Source of the DNA: an uncultured delta proteobacterium
GTDB lineage: Bacteria > Myxococcota_A > Polyangia > Polyangiales > Polyangiaceae
DNA: 64,000 bases
Assembly (NCBI GenBank): GCA_903906315.1
Contig: CAIVJW010000293.1
Span: 23,501 to 87,500 of the forward strand
Reading direction: 5' to 3'
The notes under the pieces were generated by a model, which searched no databases, had not been told where the DNA came from, and saw nothing but the letters and a program-made list of their open reading frames with translations. A program made the position numbers and the translations under genes. Positions 47,317 through 58,000 of the stretch are shown in pieces (position 1 is the stretch's first letter; each line of letters begins with the position of its first letter).

Positions 47317-47379
47317 TCGCTGGTAGCCTACTCGCGTGGGAACGCTCGGCGCACGCTCGCGCGATCCCGGCGCCGTCCG

Positions 47380-47574
47380 ATGAACCGACCGCTCGTCGAG
47401 GGGATCGACTACACCATCGAGAACGGGACGATGGTGCTGGCCGCGACCTTCCTGCTTCGGCGGGGTTTCTGCTGCAACTCGGGCTGCCGAAACTGCCCCT
47501 ATCGCGACGCGAGCGCGCCGGCGCCCGCCTTGCGCTTGGTCGGGCTCCCGGGGAAGCCCGATGCCGACGACTGA
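47380..47574 (+). CDS. small cysteine-rich protein, DUF5522-like
   Basis: 64-residue protein. The core MVLAATFLLRRGFCCNSGCR followed by NCPY matches the DUF5522 family, in which CC, GC and CPY cysteines are conserved. Such proteins are short and have unknown function; metal binding is plausible. It opens the radical SAM unit, and its end overlaps the next start (47561) by 14 bp. It was found by family pattern inside a longer frame. It could be merely the first gene of the operon or a substrate of the downstream enzyme; the latter is speculation. Confidence 0.75.
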   Translation: MNRPLVEGIDYTIENGTMVLAATFLLRRGFCCNSGCRNCPYRDASAPAPALRLVGLPGKPDADD

Positions 47575-48691
47575 CGGCGGCGTGCCGAGGGCGCGGATCG
47601 GCCCCGGCCCCCTGCCCCGATCGCGAACGTGGCGCGCCCGCGGGCTCGCGTCGGCGCGGAGGATCGCGTTCGCCTCGGTGGTCGCGTCGGCCGGCCTCGC
47701 CATGGCCGGCCCGCCGCCGCCCGCGGCGAGCGCCACCGTGGACGACGCGGGATCGCCCCGCGCGAAGGCGCGCGATCGTTTCGATCGCGCGGAGCGAGCC
47801 TCGCACGATCGACGCTACGCGGAGGCCGTCGCCGACTACGACGCCGCGCTCGCGGCCGACCCGAGCGCCCCGTTCGCGACCGTCGCGCGCGCGCGCGTGG
47901 CGGACCTCCGCGAGCACGCCGAGGGAGGCTACGCGCCGCTCGCCCGCCTCGACGAGGTCCGGCGCGATCCCCGTCGCGGCCGTGACCGCGCCTCCGTCGA
48001 GGCCCTCGCGAGCGACCTCGCGGCCTTCCCGCCCGGTCGGGTGCGATCGGAGGCCCGCCTCGTCGTCGCCGAGGCCTTCTGGCACGAGCTCGGCGACCCG
48101 AGGCGAGCCGCGGCGGCGCTCGGCGAAATCCTCGACGACCCGTCCGCCGATCGCCTGATCCAGGCGCTCGCGCTCACCGAGCTCGTGGCCGTCGACAAGG
48201 AGCTCGGCGACGTCGCCGGCGCGCTCGATGCGGCGCGTCGCCACCCGGATCTCGCGCCGCGTCTCGCCGCCGACCTCGCGCGCGTCGCGCGACGAGGGCC
48301 CCTGCGCGCGGCCGCCTCTGCGCTCGCCCTCGGGCTCGTCCTCGTCGGCGCCGCGTCGTTCGCGCGCGCCTCGATCCGTGCCGGCGACCCGCGCCCCGTC
48401 GCGAGCGCCGTGGTGAGGCCCCTCGCGGTGGCGTTCGCGCTCTACCTCGGCGGGGCCGCGGCCGTGATCGTCCACCTCCACGGCGGCGAGGACGCGCGCC
48501 CGTTCCTCCTCCTCGGCCTCGCCGTGCTCGCGGTCGACGTCGTCGCGCGCGCGTGGCGCCTCGCCGCCCGCGACGAGCGCGCCCTCGCCCGCGGGCTCCG
48601 CGCCGCGAGATGCGCGGCCGGCGTCGTCGCGATCGCGTTTCTCATCCTTGAGCGCACGGCGGCGGGCAGCCTCGACGCCCTCGGGCTGTGA
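47561..48691 (+). CDS. TPR-containing membrane protein
   Basis: 376 residues. A signal or anchor segment lies near residues 33-50. A TPR-like region follows (DRFDRAERASHDRRYAEAVADYDAAL, then EARLVVAEAFWHELGDPRRAAAAL). The C-terminal 140 residues contain about four hydrophobic segments. No enzyme motif. It overlaps the DUF5522 gene by 14 bp and ends 1 bp before the radical SAM start, so it is part of the unit. It may hold the pathway at the membrane. Confidence 0.7.
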   Translation: MPTTDGGVPRARIGPGPLPRSRTWRARGLASARRIAFASVVASAGLAMAGPPPPAASATVDDAGSPRAKARDRFDRAERASHDRRYAEAVADYDAALAADPSAPFATVARARVADLREHAEGGYAPLARLDEVRRDPRRGRDRASVEALASDLAAFPPGRVRSEARLVVAEAFWHELGDPRRAAAALGEILDDPSADRLIQALALTELVAVDKELGDVAGALDAARRHPDLAPRLAADLARVARRGPLRAAASALALGLVLVGAASFARASIRAGDPRPVASAVVRPLAVAFALYLGGAAAVIVHLHGGEDARPFLLLGLAVLAVDVVARAWRLAARDERALARGLRAARCAAGVVAIAFLILERTAAGSLDALGL

Positions 48692-48692
48692 C

Positions 48693-49889
48693 GTGAGCCT
48701 GCGCGCGCGGATCGAGCCCTTCGGCGCCTGGGTGCGCGTCGACGACGGCACCCTCGTGGCCGTCGACCGCGCCCTCGCCGCGCGCCTCGGCGTCGACGGC
48801 GGCGCGCGCTGGAGCGAGTCCGACCGCGCGGAATCGCCACCGCGACCGCTCGAGGTGCACGTCGCCGTCACCGCGCGCTGCCCCGCATCGTGCGCCGGCT
48901 GCTACCTCGACGCGCGCCCCGACGGCGACCAGCCCTCCTTCGAGGCGATCGCCGAACGCCTCGCGGCCGTGGCGGACGCCGGCGCCTTCACGGTGGCGTT
49001 CGGTGGTGGCGAGCCCCTCACCCGGCCGGACCTCGGACGCCTCGCGGAGGCCGCGCGCGCGGTCGGCCTGATCCCCGTCGTCACGACCAGCGGTCTCGGA
49101 CTCACCCCGGAGCGCGCCCGAACGCTCGGCGCCTTCGCGCAGGTCAACGTCTCTTTCGACGGAGCGGGCGCCGACTACGGCCGCGTGCGCGGCTGGGAGG
49201 GAGCGGGCGTCGCCGAGCGCGCGATGGCTGCGCTCGGTGACGCCGGCGTCCCCTTCGGCGTGAACGTCGTGCTCACGCGCGCGAGCTTCCCCGCCCTCGA
49301 CCGCACGCTCGCGCGAGCCGAGGTGCTCGGCGCTCGCGAGGCGCAGCTGCTTCGCTACAAGCCCGCGGGCCGCGCGCGCAGCCCCGACTACCTCGCCTCC
49401 CGCCTCGCGCCCGATCAGGTCGACGCCCTCCTGCCCACGCTCGAGCGCGTCGCGCGCGCCACGCGGCTCTCGCTCCGCGTCGACTGCGCCCTCGTCCCGT
49501 TGCTCTCGGCGCACCCGCTCGACCCCTCGGTGCTCGAGCGCTTCGGCGTCCTCGGCTGCGAGGCGGGCCGCCACCTCTCCGCCGTCCGCGTCGACGGCGC
49601 GCTCGCCCCGTGCAGCTTCGGACCGGCGTCGTCCGTCGAGGCGCGCGAGGCGTGGCCCGTCGACGGCGGTGCGGGGCGCGACGACCCGACCCTCGCCGCG
49701 TGGCGCGCGATGGTCGAGGAGGAACCCTGCCGGTCCTGCTCGCTCCGCGCGTCGTGCCGTGGAGGCTGCCGCGTCGTCGCCGAGCACCTCGGCGGCACCC
49801 TCGGCCCCGACCCGGAGTGCCCGCGTGTGCGCGCGCACCGGACGCGCGCGTCCGCCCCGTCGACGTTCCCCCTCGAGGACCCCCAGTGA
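48693..49889 (+). CDS. radical SAM/SPASM-domain enzyme
   Basis: 398 residues. The radical SAM cluster motif is C63xxxC67xxC70 (VTARCPASCAGCYLD). FGGGEPLTRPD near residue 112 is the conserved GGEP SAM-binding motif. The C-terminal SPASM part has CEAGR, a cysteine in APCSFG, CRSCSLRASCRGGC (C-x2-C-x5-C-x3-C) and a last Cys in PEC. SPASM enzymes mature peptides (PqqE, sactipeptide and ranthipeptide enzymes), modify proteins (anSME), or act on small molecules. The N-terminal about 50 residues are an extra beta-like domain. GTG 48693 is preferred. No precursor peptide is obvious in the neighbourhood. Confidence 0.88.
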   Translation: MSLRARIEPFGAWVRVDDGTLVAVDRALAARLGVDGGARWSESDRAESPPRPLEVHVAVTARCPASCAGCYLDARPDGDQPSFEAIAERLAAVADAGAFTVAFGGGEPLTRPDLGRLAEAARAVGLIPVVTTSGLGLTPERARTLGAFAQVNVSFDGAGADYGRVRGWEGAGVAERAMAALGDAGVPFGVNVVLTRASFPALDRTLARAEVLGAREAQLLRYKPAGRARSPDYLASRLAPDQVDALLPTLERVARATRLSLRVDCALVPLLSAHPLDPSVLERFGVLGCEAGRHLSAVRVDGALAPCSFGPASSVEAREAWPVDGGAGRDDPTLAAWRAMVEEEPCRSCSLRASCRGGCRVVAEHLGGTLGPDPECPRVRAHRTRASAPSTFPLEDPQ

Positions 49890-50212
49890 CCGCGTCGTCG
49901 TCGTCGGTTCCCCTCACGGCGCGTCTCCTCTCGGCGATCGGCGCTGGCTGCGTGGTCGCGGCGCTGGCCTACCCGGCGCTTCGCCTGCTCGACGCGATCC
50001 TCTTTCCGCAGGCGAATCCTGCCTCGATCGTCTGGTCCTCGCAGAGCGTGTTCGCCTGGCGCGTGATCCTCGCCGCGCAGCTCGGCGCCTTGGGCGCGTT
50101 CGGGGGCTTCGCGCTCGTCTCGCGCTCGCCGGGCGCGTTCGCGCGCTGGATCGGCAGGGCCATCCCGCTCGCGGCCGCCCTCCTCGTCGCGCAGGCGTTG
50201 CTCCGGCCGTGA
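49886..50212 (+). CDS. small membrane protein A of the radical SAM operon
   Basis: 108 residues with about three hydrophobic segments. The sequence AYPALRLLDAILFPQANPASIVW lies in a loop after the first. No family recognised. GTG 49886 overlaps the radical SAM stop as GTGA, and its own stop overlaps the next start as GTGA, so it is tightly coupled to both neighbours. Confidence 0.7.
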   Translation: MTASSSSVPLTARLLSAIGAGCVVAALAYPALRLLDAILFPQANPASIVWSSQSVFAWRVILAAQLGALGAFGGFALVSRSPGAFARWIGRAIPLAAALLVAQALLRP

Positions 50213-50655
50213 GCTCCGACGCGCCTCGCTGGCTCGCTTCGCTCCACGGCCTCATCGCGTGGGCGGGCGCGCTCTTGCTCGCGAGCGCGGCCTGGTCACG
50301 GCTCCGTGCCCGCGCCGGTGCGGTGCCCGGGCTCGCCGCTCCGACCGCCGCCGCCTTCGCGGTAGCCCTCGCCGCGGCGAGCGGCTTCGTGATCGAGCCG
50401 GCGTTCCTGCACGGCCTCCGGCAGCGCCTCTTCCTGCGGAGCGCCGCGCTCGGCTGGCTCTTCGAGCGCAAGCAACACCTCTCGGCGGGCGCCCTCTTCC
50501 TCGCCTTGGCGGTCGCGGCCGCGCTCCACGCCGGTCGTCGCTCGCCCGTGCGGCTCGACCCGGCCGCCGAACGGCTCGCCGTGACGCTCGCCGCCGTGAT
50601 CGCGCTCGCCGCCGCGATCGCCGGCACGGTCGTCGCGGTCCGGCTGCGCGGCTAG
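50209..50655 (+). CDS. small membrane protein B of the radical SAM operon
   Basis: 148 residues with about four hydrophobic segments. A conserved-looking loop reads FLHGLRQRLFLRSAALGWLF, followed by ERKQHLSAG. Similar Arg/Lys/His-bearing loops occur in small redox- or heme-associated membrane proteins, but I cannot assign a family. GTG 50209 overlaps the upstream stop by 4 bp. It is the last gene of the unit and converges on the enoyl-CoA hydratase gene, 49 bp away. Confidence 0.7.
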   Translation: MSSDAPRWLASLHGLIAWAGALLLASAAWSRLRARAGAVPGLAAPTAAAFAVALAAASGFVIEPAFLHGLRQRLFLRSAALGWLFERKQHLSAGALFLALAVAAALHAGRRSPVRLDPAAERLAVTLAAVIALAAAIAGTVVAVRLRG

Positions 50656-50704
50656 CGAGGCTCCGGGCGCGTCTGCGGGGCGCCGCGTTTCGGCGCGTGG
50701 GCGT

Positions 50705-51490
50705 TCAGCGGCCGAGGAACTCCGCCTTCTCCTTCGCCACGAACGCCCGCATCCCGAGCTTCTGGTCCTCGCTGCCGAACAGCACCGCGAACGACTGCGC
50801 CTCGAGCTCGCACGCGCCCGCGAGATCCATCTCCTCGCCCCGGAGCAGCACCCGCTTCGCAGCCGCGACCGCGAGCGGCCCGCGCGAGGCGATCTTCTGC
50901 GCCGTCTCGATCGCCTTCGCCCGGAGCTCGGCGTCCGGCACGACCGCGTTGACGAGCCCGATCGCGCGCGCCTGCTCCGCCGTGAGCGTGTCGCCGGTGT
51001 AGATGAGCTCGCGCGCCTGCGCGACACCGACGCGCCGCGCCAGCCGCTGCGTGCCGCCGAAGCCGGGGATCACGCCGAGCAGCACCTCCGGCTGGCCGAG
51101 CTTCGCCTTCTCGGACGCGTAGATGAAGTCGCACGCGAGCGCGAGCTCGCACCCGCCGCCGAGCGCGAAGCCGTTCACTGCCGCGATGACCGGAAAGGGT
51201 GCGCCCTCGATGCTCGCGCAGAGGCGGTGCCCGGCCTCCGCGAAGCGGCGTGCCTCGACGCTCGACATCGAGGCCATCTCCGCGATGTCGCCACCTGCGA
51301 CGAAGGCCTTGCCGACGCCTGTGAGCACGACGGCGCGCGGCGGATCGGCCGCGCTCGCCAGCCCGTCGAACGCGCGAGCGAGCTCGGCGACGAGCGTGGC
51401 GTTCAGAGCGTTCAGCTTTTCCGGGCGCTGGATGGTGACGATCGCGACGTGACCCGCGCGCTCGACCGCGACGAACTCGAAATCGGACAT
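50705..51490 (-). CDS. enoyl-CoA hydratase/isomerase (crotonase family)
   Basis: 261 residues with the complete crotonase fold: VTIQRPEKLNALN, the oxyanion-hole segments KAFVAGGDIAEM and NGFALGGGCELALACD, and the second catalytic glutamate in PEVLLGVIPGFGGTQRL. Both catalytic glutamates of hydratases are present. It likely hydrates enoyl-CoA in fatty-acid beta-oxidation; related family reactions (isomerase, dehydratase) are not excluded. ATG 51490 is a good start. It is a single gene with no acyl-CoA dehydrogenase nearby. Confidence 0.9.
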   Translation of the reverse strand: MSDFEFVAVERAGHVAIVTIQRPEKLNALNATLVAELARAFDGLASAADPPRAVVLTGVGKAFVAGGDIAEMASMSSVEARRFAEAGHRLCASIEGAPFPVIAAVNGFALGGGCELALACDFIYASEKAKLGQPEVLLGVIPGFGGTQRLARRVGVAQARELIYTGDTLTAEQARAIGLVNAVVPDAELRAKAIETAQKIASRGPLAVAAAKRVLLRGEEMDLAGACELEAQSFAVLFGSEDQKLGMRAFVAKEKAEFLGR

Positions 51491-52011
51491 GCGATCCGGG
51501 CTAGCAGGGCTCGGCTCGCGGGGGAAGTAGGGCGCCGACCCGCTCCCACCGGGGCCTACGTCATCCCCCTCTCGTTCGTCAGCGTTCGGCTTCGCTACCC
51601 GAGGAAATCGATCGCGCGCGGCCCGAAGGTGGGTCGCCGAGCGTCGTCGCCGACGACCGGTTTCGTCGAACTCGGCCCACGGTCGCCCCGCGTTCCGGCC
51701 GACCGGCTTCACGAGCGGCGCGACGTGCTCGGGCAAGCCTTGAAACCCTCTCCGGGTGCGGCGTACATTCGGCCGCCCGCCGGGCCGGTGAAGACCGTTC
51801 GGGCGGGGCGAAACGTGCGTCGAAATCGAGTGTTGTTCGTGTTGTACCTGAGCCGGGATCCGCGCCCGCGGTCCCGGCTCACGATGCGGCGCGTCCACGG
51901 GCCGGACACCGGCTCGTCGGCGCAGCCATCATAGGGCGCAAACGCTGCGGTCGCGTGCGTCGGGCGTTGGCCGCACGCGGTCGTGTCGAAGGTTCCCGGA
52001 CCGGGGTAGCG
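51491..52011. other. 521-bp non-coding stretch upstream of the giant TPR gene
   Basis: Between the crotonase start and the giant TPR gene start, open frames are present but none has a family pattern or signal. A segment near 51810-51850 is AT-richer and contains TGTTGTTCGTGTTGT; it could hold a promoter for the giant gene, but no convincing -35/-10 pair was found. The hairpin at 51849-51881 lies within it. Confidence 0.6.
51849..51881. repeat. near-perfect inverted repeat upstream of giant TPR gene
   Basis: TGAGCCGGGA (51849-51858) pairs with TCCCGGCTCA (51872-51881), and inside it CCGCG (51860-51864) pairs with CGCGG (51867-51871), leaving a 2-nt loop. It lies 130 bp before the giant gene start and could be a 5' UTR hairpin or operator. 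Without a T-tract it is not a classic terminator. Confidence 0.65.
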
Positions 52012-55000
52012 ATGAGCGTTGATACCATTCGGATGGCTCTCGGGCGTCTGCAGGACGATCCGGTCGACGATGGGGCTTGGGCCCAGCTCGAAGGGGCGCT
52101 CATGGCGCCCGGTGACGAGCCCGCCGCCGACGACGTCGAGCGCCACCTCGGCGCGGCTCGGGCGATGCACGAGCAACGCCGGGACTGGGGTGCGGTTGCG
52201 CGCCTGCTCGAGCTCGAGCTTCTCTTCTCCGGCGGAGGCGCGGTCGAGACGGCGATGCAGGCCGAGCTCGCGCGCATCTACCACGACGAGCTCATCGAGC
52301 CGAAGAAGGCCGCCGGCGCCTACAAGCGCTTGCTCAGCCTGCGGCCCGATGAACCGTCCGCCGCCGAGATCCTCGCGCAGGACGACGCGAAGCGCGGGAA
52401 GTGGCGCGACCTCGTGCAGCGCTACCTCTCCGAGGCGCAGGGCGCGTCCGACGACGCGTTCAAGAGCGCGCTCATGGCGAGCGCCGCCGACATCGTCTAC
52501 CGCTACGGCCGCGACGCCGAGGACGCCGGCGACAAGCAGGTCCTCGAGCTCGCCGAAGGAGCGCTCGAGCTCGACCGCAAGAACCGCCGCGCCGCCGCGC
52601 TCGGCGAGCTCGTCTACGCGGGCCGCAAGGACTGGGCGAACGTCGCGCGGATCCAGGAGCTCCTGCTCGCCGACTCGTCGCTCAAGGAGGACCGCATCGC
52701 GGCGGGGCTGCGCCTCGGCCGGACCACCTCCAAGCAGCTCGGCGACGTCGCCAAGGCCACGGAGGCCTTCGAGCGCGTGCTCGACCTCGCCCCCGGTGCC
52801 CCCGAGGCGCTCGCCTTCCTGGCCGAGTCGTACTCCAGCGCGGGCGAGTGGGACCGTCTCGTCTCGCTCTACGAGGACCAGCTCCGCGGCGGCGGCGTGA
52901 AGCCGACCGAGGAGCTCGGCATCCTCGTGCAGATCGCGATGGTGCACTGGAGGATGCGCGAGAACGCCGCCGCCGCCGAGCCGTTCTTCGACCGCGTGCG
53001 CCGCCAGGACCCTGCCCACGCCGGCATGCTCTCCTTCTTCCGCGAATGGTGCGGCGGGAAGGGCGACAAGGGGCGCCTCGCCACCATCCTCACGGACGCG
53101 CAGCGCGCGCTCGCCGACGGGCCCGCGAAGCGCGACCTCGCGACCGAGATCGCCAGGCTCGCCGAGTCGCAGGAGAACGCGTCGAAGGCCATCGAGCAGT
53201 ACAAGACGGTCCTGCGCACCGACCCCGACAACCGGGACGCGCGCGAGGCGTTGAAGCGGCTCTACACCCAGACCGAGAGCTTCAACGCCCTCGTCGAGCT
53301 CCACCGCCAGGACCTCGAGCGCACGCCGCCCACCGAGGTGGCCACGCGCGCGGCGATCCTCCGCGAGATCGCCACGATCTACCGGGATCGCGTGAAGAGC
53401 GACGCCGCGCTCGTGACGGTGCTCACGCAGATCGTCCAGCTCGACGAGAAGGACGTCGAGGCGATCCGTGAGCTCGTGCGCGTCTACGAGGCGCTCGGCC
53501 GCTGGCGCGACCTGCTCGCCTACCAGCAGCGACTCGCCGACCTCTCCGAGAACGCGGTCGAGCGCGTCAACCTCTACCGCTCCGCGGCGCGCCGCTGGCT
53601 CGAGCAATTCTCGAACGTCCAGAACGCGATCCACGCCTACGAGTCGCTCTTCGACGTCGACGGCTCCGACGACGAGGCGCAGCAGAAGCTCAAGGAGCTC
53701 TACCAGAAGCGCCGCGCGTGGCCGCAGCTGTTCACGCTGCACGAGAAGCAGCTCGCGCGCGCGGAGGGCGACGGGGCGAAGATCGAGCTCCTCACGGAGC
53801 TGGCGAAGCTCGCCGCCGAGCGCCTCGACCGCGGCGCCGACGCGATCGCGCTCTACAAGCGCATCCTCGAGATCGACCCGGCGCCGGCCGGCGTGTTCGA
53901 CGCGCTCGAGAAGCTCGCCGATCGCGAGAAGGACCACGCGACGCTCGCCGAGGTGCTCGAGAAGCGCGTCGAGGCGGCCTCCGACGACGCGACGCGCCTC
54001 GCGACGCTCCAGAAGCTCGGCGACGCCTACGCGCAGCGCGTGAAGGATCCGGCCGCGGCTGCGCGCACGTGGCGCCGCGTGCTCGACGTCTCGCCGGGCC
54101 ACGCCCGCGCGCTCCGCGTGCTGCGCGAGTCCTACGTCGCGGCGGGCGACTGGGACGGCCTCGAGCAGCTCTACGCCTCGCAGAGCGATTGGGAGGGTCT
54201 CGTCGACTTCCTGTCGACGGCCGCCGACAAGGCGACCGAGCCGCAGACCAAGCTCGACGTCTCGTTCCGCGCCGCGCGGATCTTCGAGGTCGAGCTCAAG
54301 GCGCCCGAGCGCGCCGCGCGATCGTACGAGCGCGTGCTGACGGTCGACGCGAACGACGCCCGCGCCGCCGCGGCGCTCGTCCCGATCTACGAGAAGGAAG
54401 AGAAGTGGGCGCGCCTCCCGGCGCTCTACGAGGTCCTCCTCGCCGCGACCGAGGACGCCGACCAGCACGTCCCGATGCTGCGCAAGCTCGCGGCCGTCAC
54501 GGGCGGCCCGCTCGCGGACAAGGCGACGGCGCTCGGCTACGCGCGTCGCGCCTACGAGCTCGCCCCCGACGCCGAAGGGCTCGAGCTGCTCGAGGCCTGG
54601 GCGCGCGCGGCCGGCTCGTGGGGCCCGTTCGTCGAGGCCGTCGAGGCACGCCTCAAGCGCAAGGGCAAGAAGGGTCTCGACAACGCCGCCCGCCGCGCGC
54701 TGCGCATGAAGCTCGCGGAGGTCTACGCGCGCGAGCTCGACAAGATCGACGAGTCCGTCGCGGCGTACCGCGACCTCGTCGAGCTCGATCCGGCCGACGA
54801 GGAGACCGTCAAGAAGCTCGACGAGATCCTCCGCGCGAACGGCAAGAAGGAGGATCTCCGCTGGCTGTTCCAGCTCCGCGCCGATCAGGTCCCGGGCGAG
54901 GCCCGCGCCGAGATCCTCGAGGAGTGGGCCGGGCTCGAGGAGGAGGTGTTCAGCGATCGCGCGGCCGCCATCGAGCTGCTTCGCAAGGTCGTCGACCTGG

Positions 55001-58000
55001 CGCCGCGGCGCGCGGGCGCGCTGCGATCGCTCTCTCGGCTGCTCGCGGCGTCGGGCGACCACGCCGCCGCCGCCGAGATCGTCGCGCGCCACCGCGACGT
55101 CTCCGACGGGGTCCATCGCGCGCGCCGCGAGGTCGACCTCGCGGGGCTGTACCTCGATCACCTCGACCGACCGGCCGACGCGCTCGAGGCCTGCGCCCGC
55201 GCGCTCGAGGTCGCGCCGCACGACGCGGACGCGATCCGCCTGCTCGCCAGCTTGTTGGCGAAGCCCGAGACGCGCACCCGCGCCGCGATGGTGCTCGAGG
55301 CCGAGTACGCCGCGACCGGCGACTCGCGTCGCGAGGCGGAGGCGCTCCGCATCCTGCTCGAGGCCGAGACCGACTCGGGCAAGCGCCTCGCTCACCACCT
55401 CCGCCTCGCCGACGTCGAGCAACACAAGCTCTCGGCGCCCGGCAATGCGTTCGAGGTCGTCTTGCGCGCTCTCAACGAGCAGCCGGCGGACCTCGCGCTC
55501 TGGGACCGCGCGGCTTCGCTCTCGCAGGTGTCCGGCCGCCCGACCGACCTCGCGGAGGCGTACCGCACGCACCTCGCTGCGGCGCGCCGCTCCGACGGCC
55601 CCGGCCTGCCGGAGGGCGTCGAGATCGCTCTCTGCGAGCGCGCCGCGAGCCTGCACGACGAGCAGCTCGGCGACCCCGAGGGCGCCACGCCGTACCTCGT
55701 TCGCGTCCTCGCGATCCAGCCGACCAACGCGCGCGCGTTCAGCCGCCTGAAGGCGATCCTCACCGCCGCCGAGCGGTGGGCCGAGCTCGAGGAGCTCTAC
55801 GCGACCGCGGTCCGTGGCACGACCGACGCGACGGCGCGCATCGAGCTGCTGAACGAGGTCGCCCTCATCGCCGAGGACATCATGGCCGACGCCGGCAAGG
55901 CGATCGGTTACTTCGAGAGCATCCTCGCGCTCGACCCGGTCTACGCGCCGGCGCTCGACGCGCTCGAGAAGCTCTACGAGCGCCAGGAGCGGTGGAAGGA
56001 GCTCGCGGCCTTGCTCGAGCGGCGCCTCGAGACCTCGCCGGAAGCGACCGCGAGCGAGATCAAGCTGCGCCTCGGGCGCATCTACATCGACAAGCTGCTC
56101 GAGCCCGCACAGGCGCTCGGGCACCTCGAGGACGTGCTCCGCGCGCACGAGAACGACGTGGACGCGCGCCAGCTGGTCGAGCGGCTGCTCGACGTCGCGA
56201 GCCTGCGCCTGCGCGCCGCGCGCGTGCTCGAGGCCGTGTACCTGGCGCGCGACGAGGTCCGTCAGCTCGTCCGCGTGCTCGACATCCTGCGCGAGGGCGC
56301 CACCGACGAGGCCGAGCGGCGCGAGCTCCTGCGGCGCGTCGCGGTCCTGCGCGACGAGCGCCTCCGCGACGACGCGGGCGCCTTCGCCGCCCTGGCCGAG
56401 CTCGTCCCGCTCGAGCCGGACGACGTCCAGGCCCGCGAGCGCTTCGTCGAGATCGGCCGCCGCCTCGGCGAGCACGATCGGGTCGCCGAGGTCCTCGGCA
56501 AGGCCGCCGACGCGTGCGCCTCGCCGACCAGCGCCGGCGAGATCCTCATGGAGGTCGCCCGGATCGCCGAGGATCTGCTCGGCGATCCCGGTCGCGCCGA
56601 GAAGGTCTATCGCCACGTGACGGCGCTCGACCCGGGCGACGCCGGCCTCGTCATCCCTGCCGCGCAGGCCCTCGGCCGCCTCTTCGCGTCGCAAGGCAAG
56701 CACGACGCGCTCGCCGAGGTGCTCGCGATCGAGGTCAAGCTCGAGCACGACGCCGACAAGCGGCGCGCGCTCTACGAGCGCATCGGCACGCTGCACGAGG
56801 AGGTCCTCTCGCAGCCCGATCACGCCATCGAGGCCTGGCGCGCGCGCCTCGCCGACGACCCGGCCGACTCGGCCGCGCTCGCCGCGCTCGAGCGCCTCTA
56901 CGAGCGCACCGAGCGCTGGCGCGATCTCGTCGGCGTGCTGCACTCGCGCCAGCTCGCGACCGAGGATGGCGGCGAGCGTCGCCGGACGATGACGCGCGCC
57001 GCGGAGGTGCTCGCGGCGAGGCTCGCCGACGTGTCCGAGGCGACGCTCGCCTGGCGCGCCGTGCTCGACGAGTTCGGCCCGGAGCGCCCGACGCTCGCCG
57101 CGCTCGAGGACCTGTACGAGCTCGCCGAGCGTTGGGCGGACCTCGCCGAGACGCTCGAGGTCGACCTGTCGCTCGCCGACGAGGTCGCCGACCGCCTCCC
57201 CCTCTGGACGCGGCTCGGCGACGTTCGCCGCCTGCACCAGGACGACCGCCCCGGCGCCCTCGAGGCGTACCGCGAGGCGCTCCAGCTCGATCCGACGAGC
57301 GACCGATGCCGCAAGGCCCTGGAGGCCCTGCTCGATCGCGCCGACGCCCGCCGCGAGGCCGCCGCGATCCTGCGGCCGCTCCACGAGGCCGACGGGGACT
57401 CGGAGAAGCTGCTCCGCGTGCTCGAGATCGAGGTCGAAACCTCCACCGAGCCCGAGCGCCGCCTCGAGACGCTCATGACCGCGCTGCGCACCGCCGAGGG
57501 CCCGCTCGGCGATGCCGCTCGCGCCTTCGGCTACGCGGTCCGCGGCGTCCGAGAGGCCGCGGGCGAGCCGACGGCGGCCTCGTGGATCGCCCTCGCCGAG
57601 CGCCTCGCCGAGGCCACCGGCCGCTGGGTCGAGCTCTGCGAGCTCTACGGTCAGGTCGTCGACGAGGTCCTCGATGGCGACGTGCAACAGACGGTGCGGC
57701 TGCGCATCGGCGAGCTCGCGCGCACGCGCCTCAGCCAGCGGCCGCTCGCGATCGAGCAGTACCGCAAGGCGCTCGACGCGCGCGGCGACGACCGCCGCGC
57801 GATGATCGCGCTCGAGGAAATCTACGCCGAGTCCGGCGACTCGAAGGCCCTGTTCGACACGCTCACCATGCGCGTCGAGCACGCCGAAACCGACGACGAG
57901 AAGAAGCAGCTGCTCTTCCGCATCGCCGATCTCCGAAAGGGCCCGCTCGACGACCAGGCGGGTGCGATCTCGACGTACGAGGCCATCCTCGACGTCGGCC

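Noticed and set aside
44681..48871. 1396-codon open frame on the minus strand
   Set aside because: Crosses efp, the lipoprotein and the radical SAM operon in other frames; arginine-rich with no domain.
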